From: Hanleya hanleyi
Lineage: Eukaryota > Mollusca > Polyplacophora > Lepidopleurida > Hanleyidae
Assembly: GCA_036873755.1 (NCBI GenBank)
Contig: JAVTVY010025410.1
Coordinates: 1-64,000, forward strand
Length of the DNA stretch: 64,000 nt
Direction: 5' to 3'
Shown here: positions 40,827 through 54,231 of the stretch, piece by piece
How the letters are laid out: the number at the start of each line of letters is the position of its first letter
How positions within the stretch are numbered: position 1 is the first letter of the stretch
The notes under the pieces: generated by a model
What the model was told of the DNA's origin: nothing
Databases searched by the model: none
Seen by the model: the letters and a program-made list of their open reading frames with translations, nothing else
Made by a program: the position numbers and the translations under genes

Positions 40827-42149
40827 TATGTATAACTTCCCCTGGATGGTGAGGTATGATGCTGTTCATCATGAGGTTATTAAAGATTAATCGAGGTGAA
40901 GATGGATATTGTTGGGCATCGGTTGACGTCATAGTATCTGACATCTGATAGGACATGTTCATCCGAATATTTGTTCAGCGAAAAACTTTCGAGTATGTTC
41001 GTCTGCCAATGCCCGGTCAAACTCATCTAACAATGCACCGAAAATTGAAAATAATAGCATAAGGTTCAATTCTATTTAAACTTTAAACGCATTATATGCA
41101 GCGGTATATATTGATACATAGACAAGTTAATGAACGATAAACTGATATACTCGTTCTCTCTATAAAATATATTAAAGTATTGTTAGCGAAAAGAGGTTTG
41201 GTTGCGCGTATATTTCGCGAATAAGTGATGAAATAATTGTTAATGCGTGGAATTAGAATAATTCTTTATAATTTTGAAAACAACAACTTACCTCGTATAA
41301 AAGATTTTGTCGGCATTTGTTATAGGATATGTGTTTGAATAGCTTGTCATAATTAGCTCTAAGGTGGCGCTCTGTCGGCCCATAGGCGGCGCTCTGGTGG
41401 CGTAGGAGGCGCGTTGACGTCAGTGCTCCTAGCTCCCTTGCTCTTGTTTATGTGATATTGGAGACGTCATTTTACACTACTGTTGGTATCATTAACGTCT
41501 GTGACCGCTGGTAGTGATCAGTAAGTTCTCTGACCGCCTGTAGTGTATCACTAAGCTCTGTCAGCATTAGCAGTGTATCATTAAGCTCTGTGACCACCAG
41601 TAGTGTTATCGGGGGAATTATGGAGGCGGTAGTTTCTTATGGACGACGGATAGATACTGAATGTCGGATCTGACTATTGTGTATTGACTTCGTACTCCAA
41701 TTGACCTACTGCTAGGCATTCCAATGGGTAAAAAGTCATGCACCACTTTTGGTAGACATATTTATTTATTGACGAATTAGCAAAAACTTGTGAAGACCGA
41801 ACAGTTACACAAACCATAGCAAATCTCCCTCTCTAAACGTTATATCTATATTCTGATAGAAAGGAAACTGGACAGTCTTGATGATTTACCATCTTATGCG
41901 ACAAAGAGATGATGATCTTTCAGCTAATGACAATATACCACAATGGCCTGCGTAAGGCGTATACACGTACATTCCTGCATTGTACCGGTAGCGATTTGAT
42001 TTGTCTGGTGAGCAACTTGTCCATTCCAATGGAGGAAATAAGATAGTGGTATAAAAACAAACTATAATATCGAGCGACTTTAATCACCGTTTTTGGAGTT
42101 TTGTCGCTTCAAGGTTTTTATATGAGCTGTGGGTGAAAATCACACAATA
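40827..42149. other. Intergenic, nothing recognised
   Basis: Three loose repeats of 'gtagtgtatcattaagctc' occur near 41,510-41,610. No ORF is supported. Confidence 0.5.
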
Positions 42150-42432
42150 GCCTGACGGGACTGGAACGCATGTCATCTAAATTACAAGCGTCTAGTCCGT
42201 CATTCATAATCCAGCCGTCGTCCATTAGAGAATATCCGCGTCCATAATCCAAAGACCTATTCCATTTTCCACATAACAGTATTAGCACCAAATTCAAAAA
42301 GACAATCATAGTGTACATAAACATAGGCTTGTTTCCTGCAAGAAGAGAAGCGGTCAACAGTTTTCAATGATGCCGGCAAGACATCATGATGTTCCAAAAA
42401 TATCAAATCCGTATCGCTGATCAGTATTCTTA
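42150..42432 (+). pseudogene. Relic of the ORF61 promoter and first codons
   Basis: 42,187-42,432 is about 80% identical to 60,850-61,085, which carries the promoter and first 20 codons of the 61,016 ORF. Similarity stops after 'cagtattcttaatc'. The TATA is degraded ('tgtacataaac'). Confidence 0.7.
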
Positions 42433-43009
42433 ATCCATAATATTCCTTATAGAGTCGTCATCTAAAAAAAAAGATGTATCTCAGTCACGCTTTGATTGTG
42501 ACTGTTCATATGAGTACCATGAGGATCTTGAAGTACATGGGTTCATACGGCCCCTAGACCCGGGTTAAGCGGAATTAGACACAAGTTACGAAACGTAGCG
42601 CCATAGATCTTGCACGCTACGTTCGTATTTTGCTATCAGCATGCGATATGTATCGCCAAATTTGAGAAACTTTGAGTGGAGGCGCTTGGTGGAATAGCCC
42701 TGTTTATAAGTTTCTGCAACAATGTGTTGTGACGTTGATTAAAATCATCACATTTAACACAGGATCTAGCAAATGCTACTAAGCGAGATATGTATACGCC
42801 ATATGCAGGTCCCACTGGAATATTACTATCCAGAAAAGTCGCGTGACCGAGTAGGACCAACTCTCTAACCCACGAGTTGCGTCATACCACGAAGAGAGAG
42901 ATGAAGAGTTCAATGCCCATGTTATACAAGGCTCTTGTCGTAGAAATCGGAGTGAGAATAAATAAAAAATCTGCTGGGACTCAAACTCACGCCATAGTAA
43001 GATACGAGC
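42433..43009. other. Flank of the minisatellite; repeated module
   Basis: 42,836-42,970 recurs within the minisatellite at 44,060-44,200 ('gagagatgaagagttcaatg'), and 42,150-42,182 recurs at 44,033. No gene. Confidence 0.55.
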
Positions 43010-44960
43010 CGCCTGGCCAAGCAGGGACAGCTCTCTGGCCCACATCATAGTAAGACAAGAGCCGCCTGGTCCAGCAGGAACAACTCTCTGACTCACACCA
43101 TAGTAAGATACGAGCCGCCTGGTCAAGCAGGACAAATTCTCTGCCCCACGTCATAGTAAGATACATGTACGAGCGCCTGGTCAAGTAGGAACAACTCTCT
43201 GACTCACGCCATATTAAGATACGAGCGGCCTGGTCAAACAGGAACAACTCTCTGACTCACGACATGGTAGGATTCGAGCAACCTGGTCAAGCAGGAACAA
43301 CTCTCTGATTCACGCCATCGTTAGACACGAGTCACCTGGTCAAGCAGGAACAACTCTCTGACTCACGCCATAGTAAGATACGAGCCGCCTGGTCAAGCAG
43401 GAACAACTCTCTGACTCACGCCAACGTAAGCTACGAGCCGCCTGATCAAACAGGAACAACTGTCTGACTCACGCCATAGTAAGATACGAGCCGCCTGGTC
43501 AAGCAGGGACAACTCTCTTACTCATGCCATAGTAAGAAACGCGCCGCCTGGTCAAGCAGGAACAACTCTCTGACTCACGCCATAGTAAGATACGAGCCGC
43601 CTGGTCAAGCAGGGAGAACTCTCTGACTCACGCCATAGTAAGATACGAGCCACCTGATCAAGCAGGAACAACTCTCTGACTCACGCCATAGTAAGATACG
43701 AGCCGTCTGGTCAAGCAGGAACAACTCTCTGACTCACGCCATAGTAAGATACGAGCCACCTGATCAAGCAGGAACAACTCTCTGACTCACGCCATAGTAA
43801 GATACGAGCCGTCTGGTCAAGCAGGAAGAACAATCTGACTCACGCCGTAGTAAGATACGAACCGCCTGGTCAAGCAGGAACAACTCTCTGACACACGCCA
43901 AAGTAAGATACTGGTCAAGCAGGAACAACCGTCTGGTCAAGCAGGTCAACCGTCTGGTCAAGCAGGAACAACTCTGACTCACTCCATAGTAAGATACGAG
44001 CCGTCTGGTCAAGCAGGGACAACTCTCTGACTAGCCTGACGGGACTGGAACGCATGTCATCTAAAAGCCCAGTCGCGTGACCGAGCAGGACCAACTCTCT
44101 AACCCACAAGTTGCGTCATACCACAAAGAGAGAGATGAAGAGTTCAATGCCCATGTTATACAAGGCTCTTGTCGTAGAAATCGGAGTGAGAATAAATAAA
44201 AGGGACAACTCTCTGACTCACGCCATAGTAAGATACGAGCCGCCTGGTCAAGCAGGAACAACTCTCTGACTCACGCCATAGTAAGATACGAGCCGCCTGG
44301 TCAAGTAGGAACAACTCTCTGACTCACGCCAAAGTAAGATACGAGCCGCCTGGTCAAGCAGGAACAACTCTCTGACTCACGGCATAGTAAGATACGAGCC
44401 GCCTGGTCAAGCAGGAACAACTCTCTGACTCACGCCAAAGTAAGATGCGAGCCGCCTGATCAAACAGGAACAACTCTCTGACTCACGCCATAGTAAGATA
44501 CGAGCCGCCTGGTCAAGCAGGAACAACTCTCTGACTCACGCCAAAGTAAGATGCGAGCCGCCTGATCAAACAGGAACAACTCTCTGACTCACGCCATAGT
44601 AAGATACGAGCCGCCTGGTCAAGCAGGGACAACTCTCTGACTCACGCCATAGTAAGATACGAGCCACCTGGTCAAGCAGGAACAACTCTCTTACTCATGC
44701 CATAGTAAGAAACGAGCCGCCTGGTCAAGCAGGAACAACTCTCTGACTCACGCCATAGTAAGATACGAGCCACCTGATCAAGCAGGAACAACTCTCTGAC
44801 TCACGCCATAGTAAGATACGAGCCGTCTGGTCAAGCAGGAACAACAATCTGACTCACGCCGTAGTAAGATACGAACCGCCTGGTCAAGCAGGAACAACTG
44901 TCTGACGCACGCCAAAGTAAGATACGAGCCGTCTGGTCAAGCAGGAACAACTCTGACTCA
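43010..44960. repeat. 53-bp minisatellite, about 36 copies
   Basis: The unit contains 'acgagccgcctggtcaagca' and 'acaactctctgactcacgcc'. It is interrupted at 44,030-44,200 by the module from the left flank. Unit spacing is constant without unique spacers, so it is not CRISPR-like. Minus-strand ORFs are repeat artefacts. Confidence 0.95.
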
Positions 44961-46511
44961 CTATTGTAGTATAATACGTTCTCGACGCGTACTAGTAGGG
45001 ATCCGTATTGGCAGCCATGTTTAAAGTACTTTCAAGCACAGAATCTCGCCCAAACCCCCAACAGCGCATGTCAGCTGTAGGACTTCCGTAGACTCATGGA
45101 GGTCGGCAACATTCCCACAGCCCATGCTCCACTATGACCCAACTCTTAATAGCTGAAGATGACCTTTACGACGTGGCTATGACTAAAACGGAAAACCCCA
45201 CGCCCACCCGGCTCAATTTGAATACGACCGAACAACTCCTTCAGCTTTACACTTAAGCGAACTACTTTTCATATGCTCTGCCCATGTAAACGGGGAAAAT
45301 AATCTCTAGTTCATTCTTTTTAACGCCCGGTCAATAGAGTTCTAATGCAGAATTGAAAAGTAATCGGAATGTTCGACAAACATCGATTTTACTATGATGT
45401 CCTTACGGTGATGTGCTGCTCGGGTAGGAATCCTGTCCGAAAGTCTGACTGGGGTATTATTATGCCCTAGTGATGTGGTTGCTTTGGGCGGCACGTTAAC
45501 GATCCTATCATTGGTTGAAAATAGCGTGGAGTTTTCCAACCTCTGAACAGGGTTGTCTCCAATTATGCCAGACTGGACACTATCTGTTGGGTCATAGCTT
45601 TGTATTGAAATTGGGAGTTTTCAATCGAAATATCGATCGAAAGTCTTATATGAATTACAGTATAGTCACCGCGTGACCGCTGTGTGTCTAGGATAAAAAC
45701 TCGATCGAGGCTATCGCTGACGCGAGATATCCCTGATACTGTGGTCGAACCGCGTTTATGTAATATTTACATGATGACAAGAGCTAATGTATGCCATATA
45801 TTGGCAAGATATTTGGCCCGAGGGAGGCGAAGCCCTTAGAGAGCAATATCGCGCCAATATTTCGCATACTTTATCGAGTGTCTATCATGTAAATGTTTGA
45901 TCCCATGACTATCGGAGTGGTTGAGTCTGAAACTCCGCCTCTATCGGCCACTTCCAGAAAAAAGAGGTCAGCTATGAAATACACCGTATGCGGTATTTGA
46001 AATATAGCACGAGTGAATTGTGTAGTGAATATATTAAAAGGGAACGATTAAGGTAATTCAAGGAGTCATTGGATATAGTATTGTCGATATTTCAAAGAAC
46101 TAATTTCACTGTGGTCCTATTGCGCTACCGTACAGACTTCTCAAATGGGACGAGAAGAGACGTTCAAAGCTTGACTGAGATGCTTCAGCACATTTGAAAT
46201 CTGTTGCCAATTCTGTCTATTTTTGTTGGTAAATGCGTCAGATCCCACATTCTCTACACAATCGTTTTCCATACAGAATTCCACGCCAAAAATCAAAAGA
46301 TGTATGTAACATGCATGTGGATCGATAGATAACAACGCAGGCGTCACATCATAAATTCATTAGAAAGTCGATGTTCATAGCGAGTTTACACCTCAACCAA
46401 AGACCTTTCCAAATTCTAAATAGGCCTGAAATTGAACTCCAATAAACGTTAGAAAGTTTCGATTTTAAGTTTATTGTGCGTTACCCTATGTTCCAGATCA
46501 TTAGTTTCACA
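44961..46511. other. Intergenic with a small MITE-like inverted repeat
   Basis: About 45,765-45,895 has imperfect inverted ends ('acatgatgacaagagct' facing 'agtgtctatcatgt') around 'atattggc...gccaatat'. Nothing else is recognised. Confidence 0.4.
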
Positions 46512-46937
46512 CTAAAGCTCAGGGTGGCGTATATATTTTTCTTCAATAAAACAATCCTCACATTGATCATTATTCGAAGACTGGAAATATACACGCTGAC
46601 CATGCTTGGTACTACATATGGGAAGTGGTTTTCTAGATAGTCGCCGTATTCCGTATTGTAATTGAATGTAATGGTATATATATTTTGTATTACACCGGTA
46701 AGGTCTTAATATTCCTTCTGCCCTAACGTTCAACACACATGGTGCAAAAAGTAACGCTAACCAAAGAAGATACAGGTTGACAATGCCGGCAGCTAACCTT
46801 GGTATATGGTAATTACTGTGGAAATTTTGCATCAGGAAATCCATGAGAATTGGAGTTAGGTGCAGGATTGGCTTTTTTTTTAGATACTTTTCAAATTCCC
46901 TATGCTTTAACATGGTGCTATATAGCATACTTGGCAA
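46512..46937 (-). CDS. Candidate small secreted cysteine-containing protein
   Basis: A 141-codon ORF. From Met-32 or Met-36 a hydrophobic stretch (AAGIVNLYLLWLALLFA) followed by NVRAEG looks like a signal peptide with a cleavage region. The remaining about 70 residues have four cysteines (YRC, PIC, QCEDC) and many basic residues. It might be an exon of a host secreted peptide, but no family is recognised, there is no second line of evidence, and chance ORFs of this length occur in 64 kb. Confidence 0.25.
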   Translation of the reverse strand: MPSMLYSTMLKHREFEKYLKKKPILHLTPILMDFLMQNFHSNYHIPRLAAGIVNLYLLWLALLFAPCVLNVRAEGILRPYRCNTKYIYHYIQLQYGIRRLSRKPLPICSTKHGQRVYFQSSNNDQCEDCFIEEKYIRHPEL

Positions 46938-46989
46938 TATTGTGCAGATATTTTTGCTAAACTTCGCAGTAGGCAGAAAAGTGGGTTAC

Positions 46990-47935
46990 TTTAATAGCAT
47001 CTATATTCAATATTTAGCACTTTTATAATCTAGTCTAATTAGAATATATTCGCATTAAAATATCTGTAACATCGTGTCGGAGAAAGGACAATATATTCAA
47101 TATTTAGCACCTTTATAATATTATCTAATTAGAATAGATTCGCACATAAATATGTAGCTGACGTCTGAGAACAGGCAATATATTGAATATTTAGCACTTT
47201 GATAATATCATCTAATTAGAAGAGATTCGCAGTTAAATATCTAGCTGGCGTCCGAGAAAGACAATATATTCAATATGCGGGCACCTTTATAATATCATCT
47301 AATTAGAAAAGATTGGCACTTACATATGTAGCTGGCGCCTGGGAAAAGATAATATATTCAATATTTAGCACTTTTATAATCTATACTAAATAGAAGAGAT
47401 TCGCAGCTAAATTTCCACAAGAGCCTTTTCGGAGAAATGACAATATATTCAATATTTAGCACTTTTATAATCTAATCTAATTAGAAGAGATTCGCATTAA
47501 AATATCTGTAACACCGTGTCGGAGAAAGGACAATATATTCAATATTTAGCACCTTTATAATATCATCTAATTAGAATATATTCGCATTTAAATATGTAGG
47601 TGACGTTTGAGAACAGACAATATATTGAATATTTAGCACTTTGATAATATCATATAATTAGAAGAGATTCGCAGTTAAATATCTATCTGGCGTCTGGGAA
47701 AAGACAATATATTCAATATTTAGCACTTTTATAATCTATACTAAATAGAAGGGATTCGCAGTTAAATATCCACAAGAGTCTTTTCAGAGAAAAGACAATA
47801 TATTCAATATTTAGCACTTTTATAATCTACTATAATTAGAAGAGATTCGCATTAAAATATCTGTAACACCGTGTCGGAGAAAGGACAATATATTCAATAT
47901 TTAGCACCTTTATAATATCATCTAATTAGAATATA
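46990..47935. repeat. AT-rich tandem array, about 89-bp unit, 11 copies
   Basis: Each copy has 'atattcaatatttagcac' and 'tctaattagaa' with a 'gagattcgca' segment. Alternate copies are more alike, suggesting a higher-order repeat of about four units. Confidence 0.9.
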
Positions 47936-48300
47936 ATTTGATTGCTGCAATCAAGTACCAAAGGAAGATGTTGTTTTTGGCGTTTTGTTTCTTTCGAAAT
48001 TACAATGAAAGGGACCGATTGTCTCCGAAACACCTTCGGTCATCGTTGAGTGATTGGTTTGTTGTGCCAGTAAGTCTGAATACATGTCTGCAGTTGTCTG
48101 CATCAGTGAGGTTGCCTTTATATCGCCCGTTCTGTAGGCATCAATCAAGCATTACCTGGGACTGTCTTAAACAGCCTATATACCAGCGCATGCGCGTTGT
48201 TTAACCAGGAAGAACGATAGAATAATCCCTGTTATTGTCAGAGGAGTTGCACAGACCAGCAAATAAGGTGTAGGACTGCCTTAAAAACCTCCTTAATCAC
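47936..48300. other. Unique stretch between AT-rich arrays
   Basis: Contains short overlapping ORFs on both strands without recognisable features. Confidence 0.4.
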
Positions 48301-48615
48301 CAGTCCTTGCAAGATTGAAAATATGTAGCATTTGTGCTAATTATACAATATATTTTCTTTAAGGAGAGGCAATCGGACAATTTGGAACTGCGATTTAGAA
48401 GAAATATTCAATATTTATCATGGATGTAATTTAGAAGAAATATTCAATATTTAGCATTTGTGCTAATTATACAATATATTTTCTTTCGGGAGAGGCAGTC
48501 CGACAATTTACGTTTGCGAGAACATAAATATTGAATATTTCTTCTGGCTGCAATTTAGAAAGAAATATTCAATATTTAGCATTTGTACTAATTATACAAT
48601 ATATTTCCTTTGGGA
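48301..48615. repeat. Related AT-rich repeats, about three copies
   Basis: 'atattcaatatttagcattt' and 'ctaattatacaatatatt' recur at 48,327, 48,450 and 48,575. They are related to the 89-bp family but have a different interior. Confidence 0.75.
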
Positions 48616-49702
48616 ACAGGCAAGTCAAAGTGCTAACTAGCAGTAATCCTAGAAATTATCTTCAAAGTAGCACACCCCTTTCTAAATATCACTGATTTTA
48701 GAAATTATTTGCGAAGTAGCAGATCTGCTAAATAGCATGCGAGACAATAATAACCATTCCTGCACCTTAATGGAGAATTGGTGTATAAGTAGTTTGAGCG
48801 AGATGAGGTGAGCTGGTTCAAGAATGCGCACTTGTGAAGGTTGTACCAGCAACATGACGTGTATGGGCTATTGTACTAGGTGACACGGCCATGGCCATAA
48901 TGGTACGACCTGTTCTAGATTGGGCCCTTACTATCGTGACAATAGTTACAGGCCCTCACAACACTCTTACTGCCACTCTTCGCATAACTTAGCTATAAAT
49001 ATAATGGTGCTTCATTCTGACTTTTATACAACATGTTTTTGGCGGGAGTTAAGAAGGTCAAGTCCAGAAAGTGTTTTGACTTCAGAGAGTTCACAGCCGG
49101 TACAAATGGACTTATTGGATTATTGAACACTCTGACATACAGCAACGGATATATTTAATTTGTCTTGGATAATACATACAAGTCCTTGAGAAAATTATAT
49201 ATTTCGTCAAAGAAGACGGAGTCCACTTATTCAGAGAATAAAATCATTGAAATAGACTAAAATGGAAAGTCGAATTATTAAGTATTGAACAACAACTCCC
49301 ACAAACTTCATAATATGACTTTGTCAATCTAAGTTGCTCACAGTTCAGTTGTGATGCGTCGTAGCAACTACTAATGACACAATTTGTCATTAGCAATTGT
49401 CAGGTCGCGAGCTAATGTCGTAATTGCGTCATTAGCATGCGACTCTGCATGCAGAGTCAACCACTATTGTCGCAATAACGATGGTACAAGACGCACCATC
49501 AAGAAACACATATACATTTGAGGGGGTGAGGGCAGCCAACACATCTTCAGTTCTGGCTGTAGAGGAAGTTCGGCCCACTCGTTGACAGTAATATAGTCAG
49601 TGAGTGTAGAATCTACGAAACGTAGCTTAGAGAATGCAAAGAACCCGGAGCATGGCTTTGCACTCTCGGCGGATGGTGTAGAGCTAAAGGACCACGGACA
49701 TT
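48616..49702. other. Intergenic, nothing recognised
   Basis: Short ORFs only. A 'gcatgcgactctgcatgcag' inverted repeat occurs near 49,435. Confidence 0.45.
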
Positions 49703-50769
49703 TAGATGGGTAAATGGTCCAAGAACAGGTGCGGTAGAAGTGCAAAAAATAAAATACTCCCGCTACAAAAAATTGTTCGGTTGACATGAAGTACAATATT
49801 ATATTGTATGGATGGATGGATGGATGGATGTACTTGGGCACTCCATCGCACCGCGATGGGCACAGGTCGTGCGAACACGCCGTGCAACCCGTTTCCCCCA
49901 ACCCGCCCTACACATGATCCCTCTTAACAGTGTCACATAGATACTGTTTAATCCTCACATTCCTATTACACAATATACCTTCACTTAATTCCCATAACTA
50001 CAGAAGTATCACATAATATTTCCATCTGTCAAGCCCCCTCATTCTCTCTTCTCGGACCGATTGTTAGTGGTAACTTTGATTAATTATCACCATGGACGCT
50101 CATAATTAAATCTCCCAATAGCCACTCAGCCTCCCCATTCACTCAACATTTAATATATCACCCATCGAATTTCTCTCCAACCCACTTTCTTTAATAATTG
50201 TTCCTGCCCCCAACACCCTAGTAATCCTCGTCCTTGTGTCCTAGATTTTCAAGTATCCTATTGTTCCCCGTCCTCTCCAGCTATTGTATACTCAGAACAG
50301 TTTCAAGGCACTGAGTCTCATCATTTTCGAATAACAGGGTCGTGAAGTGGTGCATTCGTGCAAAATGGCCAATTTTGAGGCGAAAACACGTCTGATTCTG
50401 AGGTGGAGACAATTCTTATTTTTCTCTGTAAACACATGAAGATAATCGATAACCAGAACCATCTTGATACAGCATACTCGCTGTTCCGATATGTAGTCGT
50501 AGACCAAATCTGGTTCTGGTTATCGTTTATCTTCATGTGTTTACAGAGAAAAATAAGAATTGTCTCCACCTCAGAATCAACTATTTGGCACGAATGTACT
50601 ACTTTTGCGGCCCTGTTACTCGAGAATCATTAGACTCCGCGCCATGAAATTTTTCTGAGTATACAATATAATATTGTACCTCTTGCCAATTGAACAATTT
50701 CTTGTAGTGGAAGTATTTTATTTTGGTACTTCTGCATTGCACCTGACCTGGGGCCATTTACCCATCTAA
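49703..50769. mobile_element. Fold-back/MITE-like element, about 1.07 kb
   Basis: The ends are inverted: 'tagatgggtaaatgg' at 49,703 and its complement ending at 50,769. Both are followed inward by 'acaatattatattgta'-type palindromes. It contains (GGAT)n at about 49,808 and a second internal inverted repeat at 50,402-50,572. A related, shorter element is at 57,083-57,419. Confidence 0.65.
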
Positions 50770-50973
50770 AGATACAAGATCCTTTCGTAGCTATAAGTGT
50801 AGTAGAGAGAATGAACGGATTTCAAATTCAATCAGATCGCAAATTAATCTCACCCTCTTCCTGGTAAGATTATTAGCCATATATACCCGATTTCCGTGAA
50901 ATACAAGTAAGCCGTTAAAGTAGAGGAACAATCATAGTCTGGAGGAGAAGGTAAAAAGAAAGAAGGAGAATGT

Positions 50974-51619
50974 ACGGTGGCACATAGGGGACATCGACTT
51001 TTTTATAGTTTTTTTTAGTTTTTATTTCTTTTTCTGATTCTCTTGGGGATTTTCTTCATTTTTTCGCCTATTTTCTACAAACAGATTTTAGTTTATCACA
51101 TGATTTCTTTAGATTTCTGTCATTTATAGTATTGCGGCATAAATGTCTTTATAATTTTTTTCAATGAAAACCAAACAAAACCTTTGAAAACGTTTCACAT
51201 CGCGGTGGAAACCTTACAGTACAAGGCAGAAGTAACTTGCTCATAAACGCGAGTGAAAAAAAACATTTTCGCGACTATAATTTATTAATCGCAGCCGGAA
51301 AACTCGCCTAAATCGCGCAAAAAAACAAAAGCATAATCGCGACTGAAACGCGTACGGTCGACGCGTTTCAGTCGAGATTATGCTTTTGTTTTTTTGCGCG
51401 ATTTAGGCGAGTTTTCCGGGTGCGATTAATAAATTAAAGTCGCGAAAATCTTTTTTTTCACTCGCGTTTATGAGCAAGTTATTTCTGCCTTGTACTGTAC
51501 CTATTGTAGAAAAAAGAAATAGGCGAAAAAATGAGCAAAATCCACAAGAAAATCAGAAAAAGAAATAAAAAATCTAAAAAAATAAAATAAAATAAAAAAG
51601 CCGATGTATGGGCCACCGT
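50974..51619. mobile_element. Palindromic MITE with ACGGTGGC termini
   Basis: A nearly complete 646-bp fold-back: the left half (T-rich, 'gcgactataatttattaatc') is inverted in the right half. The centre is at about 51,360 ('cgcgtacggtcgacgcg'). The termini match the element at 22,626-23,078. Confidence 0.7.
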
Positions 51620-52944
51620 AAGAATGGGTGTCCAAAGAGCTTCGACAGCTGACAGACAGAACCTCAAATTGCCTCTAGTCTCCTAAAGCTACCACATACA
51701 TGTACCCGAATGGAGGAATTTATCTGAATAGTTGTTAATTTATGCCACATTCCGTCGTCCACCTTAGTTACTACTGAGTATTTACATTAAATCGAGGAAC
51801 TATTTTCTCTTGATGGTTTATAGAGGGATGAATGTTGACAGAGCGTTACTATCTTATCGGTCTAGATCAATATTTTTCTTACTTTCGCGTTCGTGTTTGC
51901 TTTAAGTGCTGCTCTGTCCGTCCTCAGTTGACCACCCGACCATAAAATACAAACTGTACTTTTGTCCACTTGACCAAACACGTCCACTCACCACACAAAT
52001 TTAATGAACTTGGGAAAGATAAATTCATGGAGAAGAGTCATAGTAGGAAAAAACGTGTAATAAATCAAGCGAAACACGAGTCGTTTTAGCGCCTATCGGA
52101 GGAAATAGACCAGATCAATAGATCGGTTATCGGCCACAGCTTGTCTTCATTGAACCTGCCTTCAACCTCTCTGATCTGCGGTTATATTACCGAGCGAATT
52201 GTTTATGCCTATCTGATAGCAACATGGTGTGGACAGCATTAAGACTACATGTGTCAATGGCCTTGTGTGACCAGCCGGATGGCGACACTTAATGTGTTAG
52301 TCGCGACACACAAGGTATTAAATCTACGTTAACAGAAAACAAACTGCTTCCATGTGACGGTTGTGATATGATATGATATGATAAGGGCGAAAATTTGACT
52401 AAGTAAACATCAGTCGGGCCAGAAAGAATTGTCCTACACTGCTATTAATATTAACAACCAGAGCGATTGCTGGAATATTCGAAAGCCATAGACGTTTCTT
52501 AGTCAGTTTGTAAGAGAAAGTTACTTCTCTACCACAACAGATGTCAACATTCTGGCGTACTCACAGCAAAAATGCTGAAGGGTAATTTCAAAAGGACCAA
52601 CAACATCAAACGTCTCGCGAGACCAGCCGTTCATGAAGATGAATTGATCAATATGACCTCACAGAATGGAGAGCAGATATACAAAACTTTTATGAGTCTC
52701 AAACTATCGCTGATCAGTGAACTATGCAAGGTAACTGAGAAATGCGATTGATTTGACGTTGTGGGCCTACTATCTTTTCATTGCATCAGTTGATTAACCA
52801 AACTTTCACCTTTATAGCACATGGACTGTAGTGACTGTTTAACCATGAACCATGAGATCCTTCAGTGTTAGAGAGAGACAGTCAGAAGAGGAAACAGACA
52901 GAATGAAAGAGTGCCATGTCCTCCAGGATGAAGGCAAATATTCT
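51620..52944. other. Intergenic, nothing recognised
   Basis: A (GATAT)n-like run occurs at 52,368-52,382. No ORF is supported. Confidence 0.5.
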
Positions 52945-53065
52945 TACAACAGTACTTTCGTTATTTTGGGATTACACTATCTTAGTATGGCACAGATTCT
53001 AGTACAGAAAATTGGTCGAGTCCCGAGCGAGATTCAAACCAACGACCCCAGAGTAAGGCACTTAA
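52945..53065 (-). repeat. SINE 3' part, inverted
   Basis: Reverse complement of the B-box side and tail of the SINE at 54,232-54,540 ('cgttattttgggattacact'). Confidence 0.65.
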
Positions 53066-53204
53066 TCAGTATTCAGCGACCCCAGAGTAAGGCACCTAAC
53101 CAATTTTCTGCACTAGAATATGTGCTATACTAAGACAGTGTAAACCCAAAATAACGAAAATACTGTTATACGATCAATTTCTAAATGACAAAAAAAAATA
53201 AATC

Positions 53205-53430
53205 CTATGTATTCAGCTATGGGAGCTGTGTCATTATACGACTCATCAGAGGGGTACTGTATGTTCGCTTTCAAGACTACCGGTCTGCTGCCTCCTATTT
53301 CGTAGGTTTGATCGCCGACACATAGTGCTGGTGATTATAGGTGCCTTACTCTGGGGTCGCTGGTCCGAATCCAGCTTGGGACTTGACCAATTTTCTGCAC
53401 TAGAATCATCTGTGCTATTCTAAGACATCA
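53205..53430 (+). repeat. SINE copy, tRNA-derived, 3' truncated
   Basis: Same body as 54,232-54,540 with a degraded B box ('ggtccgaatcc'). Confidence 0.7.
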
Positions 53431-54150
53431 TCCGAACGCATGCCACGATCATACGTATAGAAACTTCTGCTCGTAGCCATGCGGTAACGGGTGCTATCTG
53501 AGTGTAATAGGGCGTTTCCCAAATGGTCACATCCGACTGGTCCCGTTACATCCGACATCGGTGCAATCACATTCATACAACGAAGACACACCTCCAGAAA
53601 GCGATCGATTGAAATGATCCCATGGTGGCATTCTCAAAGAGAGCCGTGTCTACCCGCGGGAGACCAAAGTCTTTCTCGCAGTAGGGAGTCTCGCGAGACG
53701 AGAATGCCCATGGTGGGCCTCGAAGTGCCCCCATCACAAAATAAAAAGCATATCATTTTCTTGTGGTCTGCCGCCGATTTTATTTTGTTTTCAAATATGT
53801 TAGGCCGTTTGTAATATGATTTTTCTTAAGATAAACAAAGAAGCATGCTCCACTAGAGTGAGAAATAAAATAGCTAATTCGCACAACTTCGTTTTGGTCT
53901 CACGTAGACTCCTCCAGTCTTGCGCCTCGTGAAACTGACATGTCTGCATGTCTGAGAAATATTTGAATACAGATAATTTCATTGGTTCGTTTAAATGGGG
54001 CCGACATTTGACCTCATGCTTTGGGAACAACTTTCGAACTGGATTATCTCCCTCTAGATAGATGGCGCCGGGTGAAATACATGCCGAATCACAGCGAAAA
54101 TCTAAGGGTAGTGTTAAGTGAAACGTGAAATGCCCTTAGCAAGCTAAGAT
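53431..54150. other. Intergenic, nothing recognised
   Basis: Contains a 107-codon ORF (53,491-53,814) without recognisable features. 54,150-54,231 is the tail of another SINE copy. Confidence 0.45.
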
Positions 54151-54231
54151 GTTCTAAGATAGTGTAATCCCAAAATAACGAAAATACTGTTATACGATCA
54201 CTTTCTGAACGACAAAAAAAAAAAAAAAAAA

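Noticed and set aside
43010..44960. CRISPR-like regular repeats
   Set aside because: The whole 53-bp unit is repeated without unique spacers, and the genome is eukaryotic.
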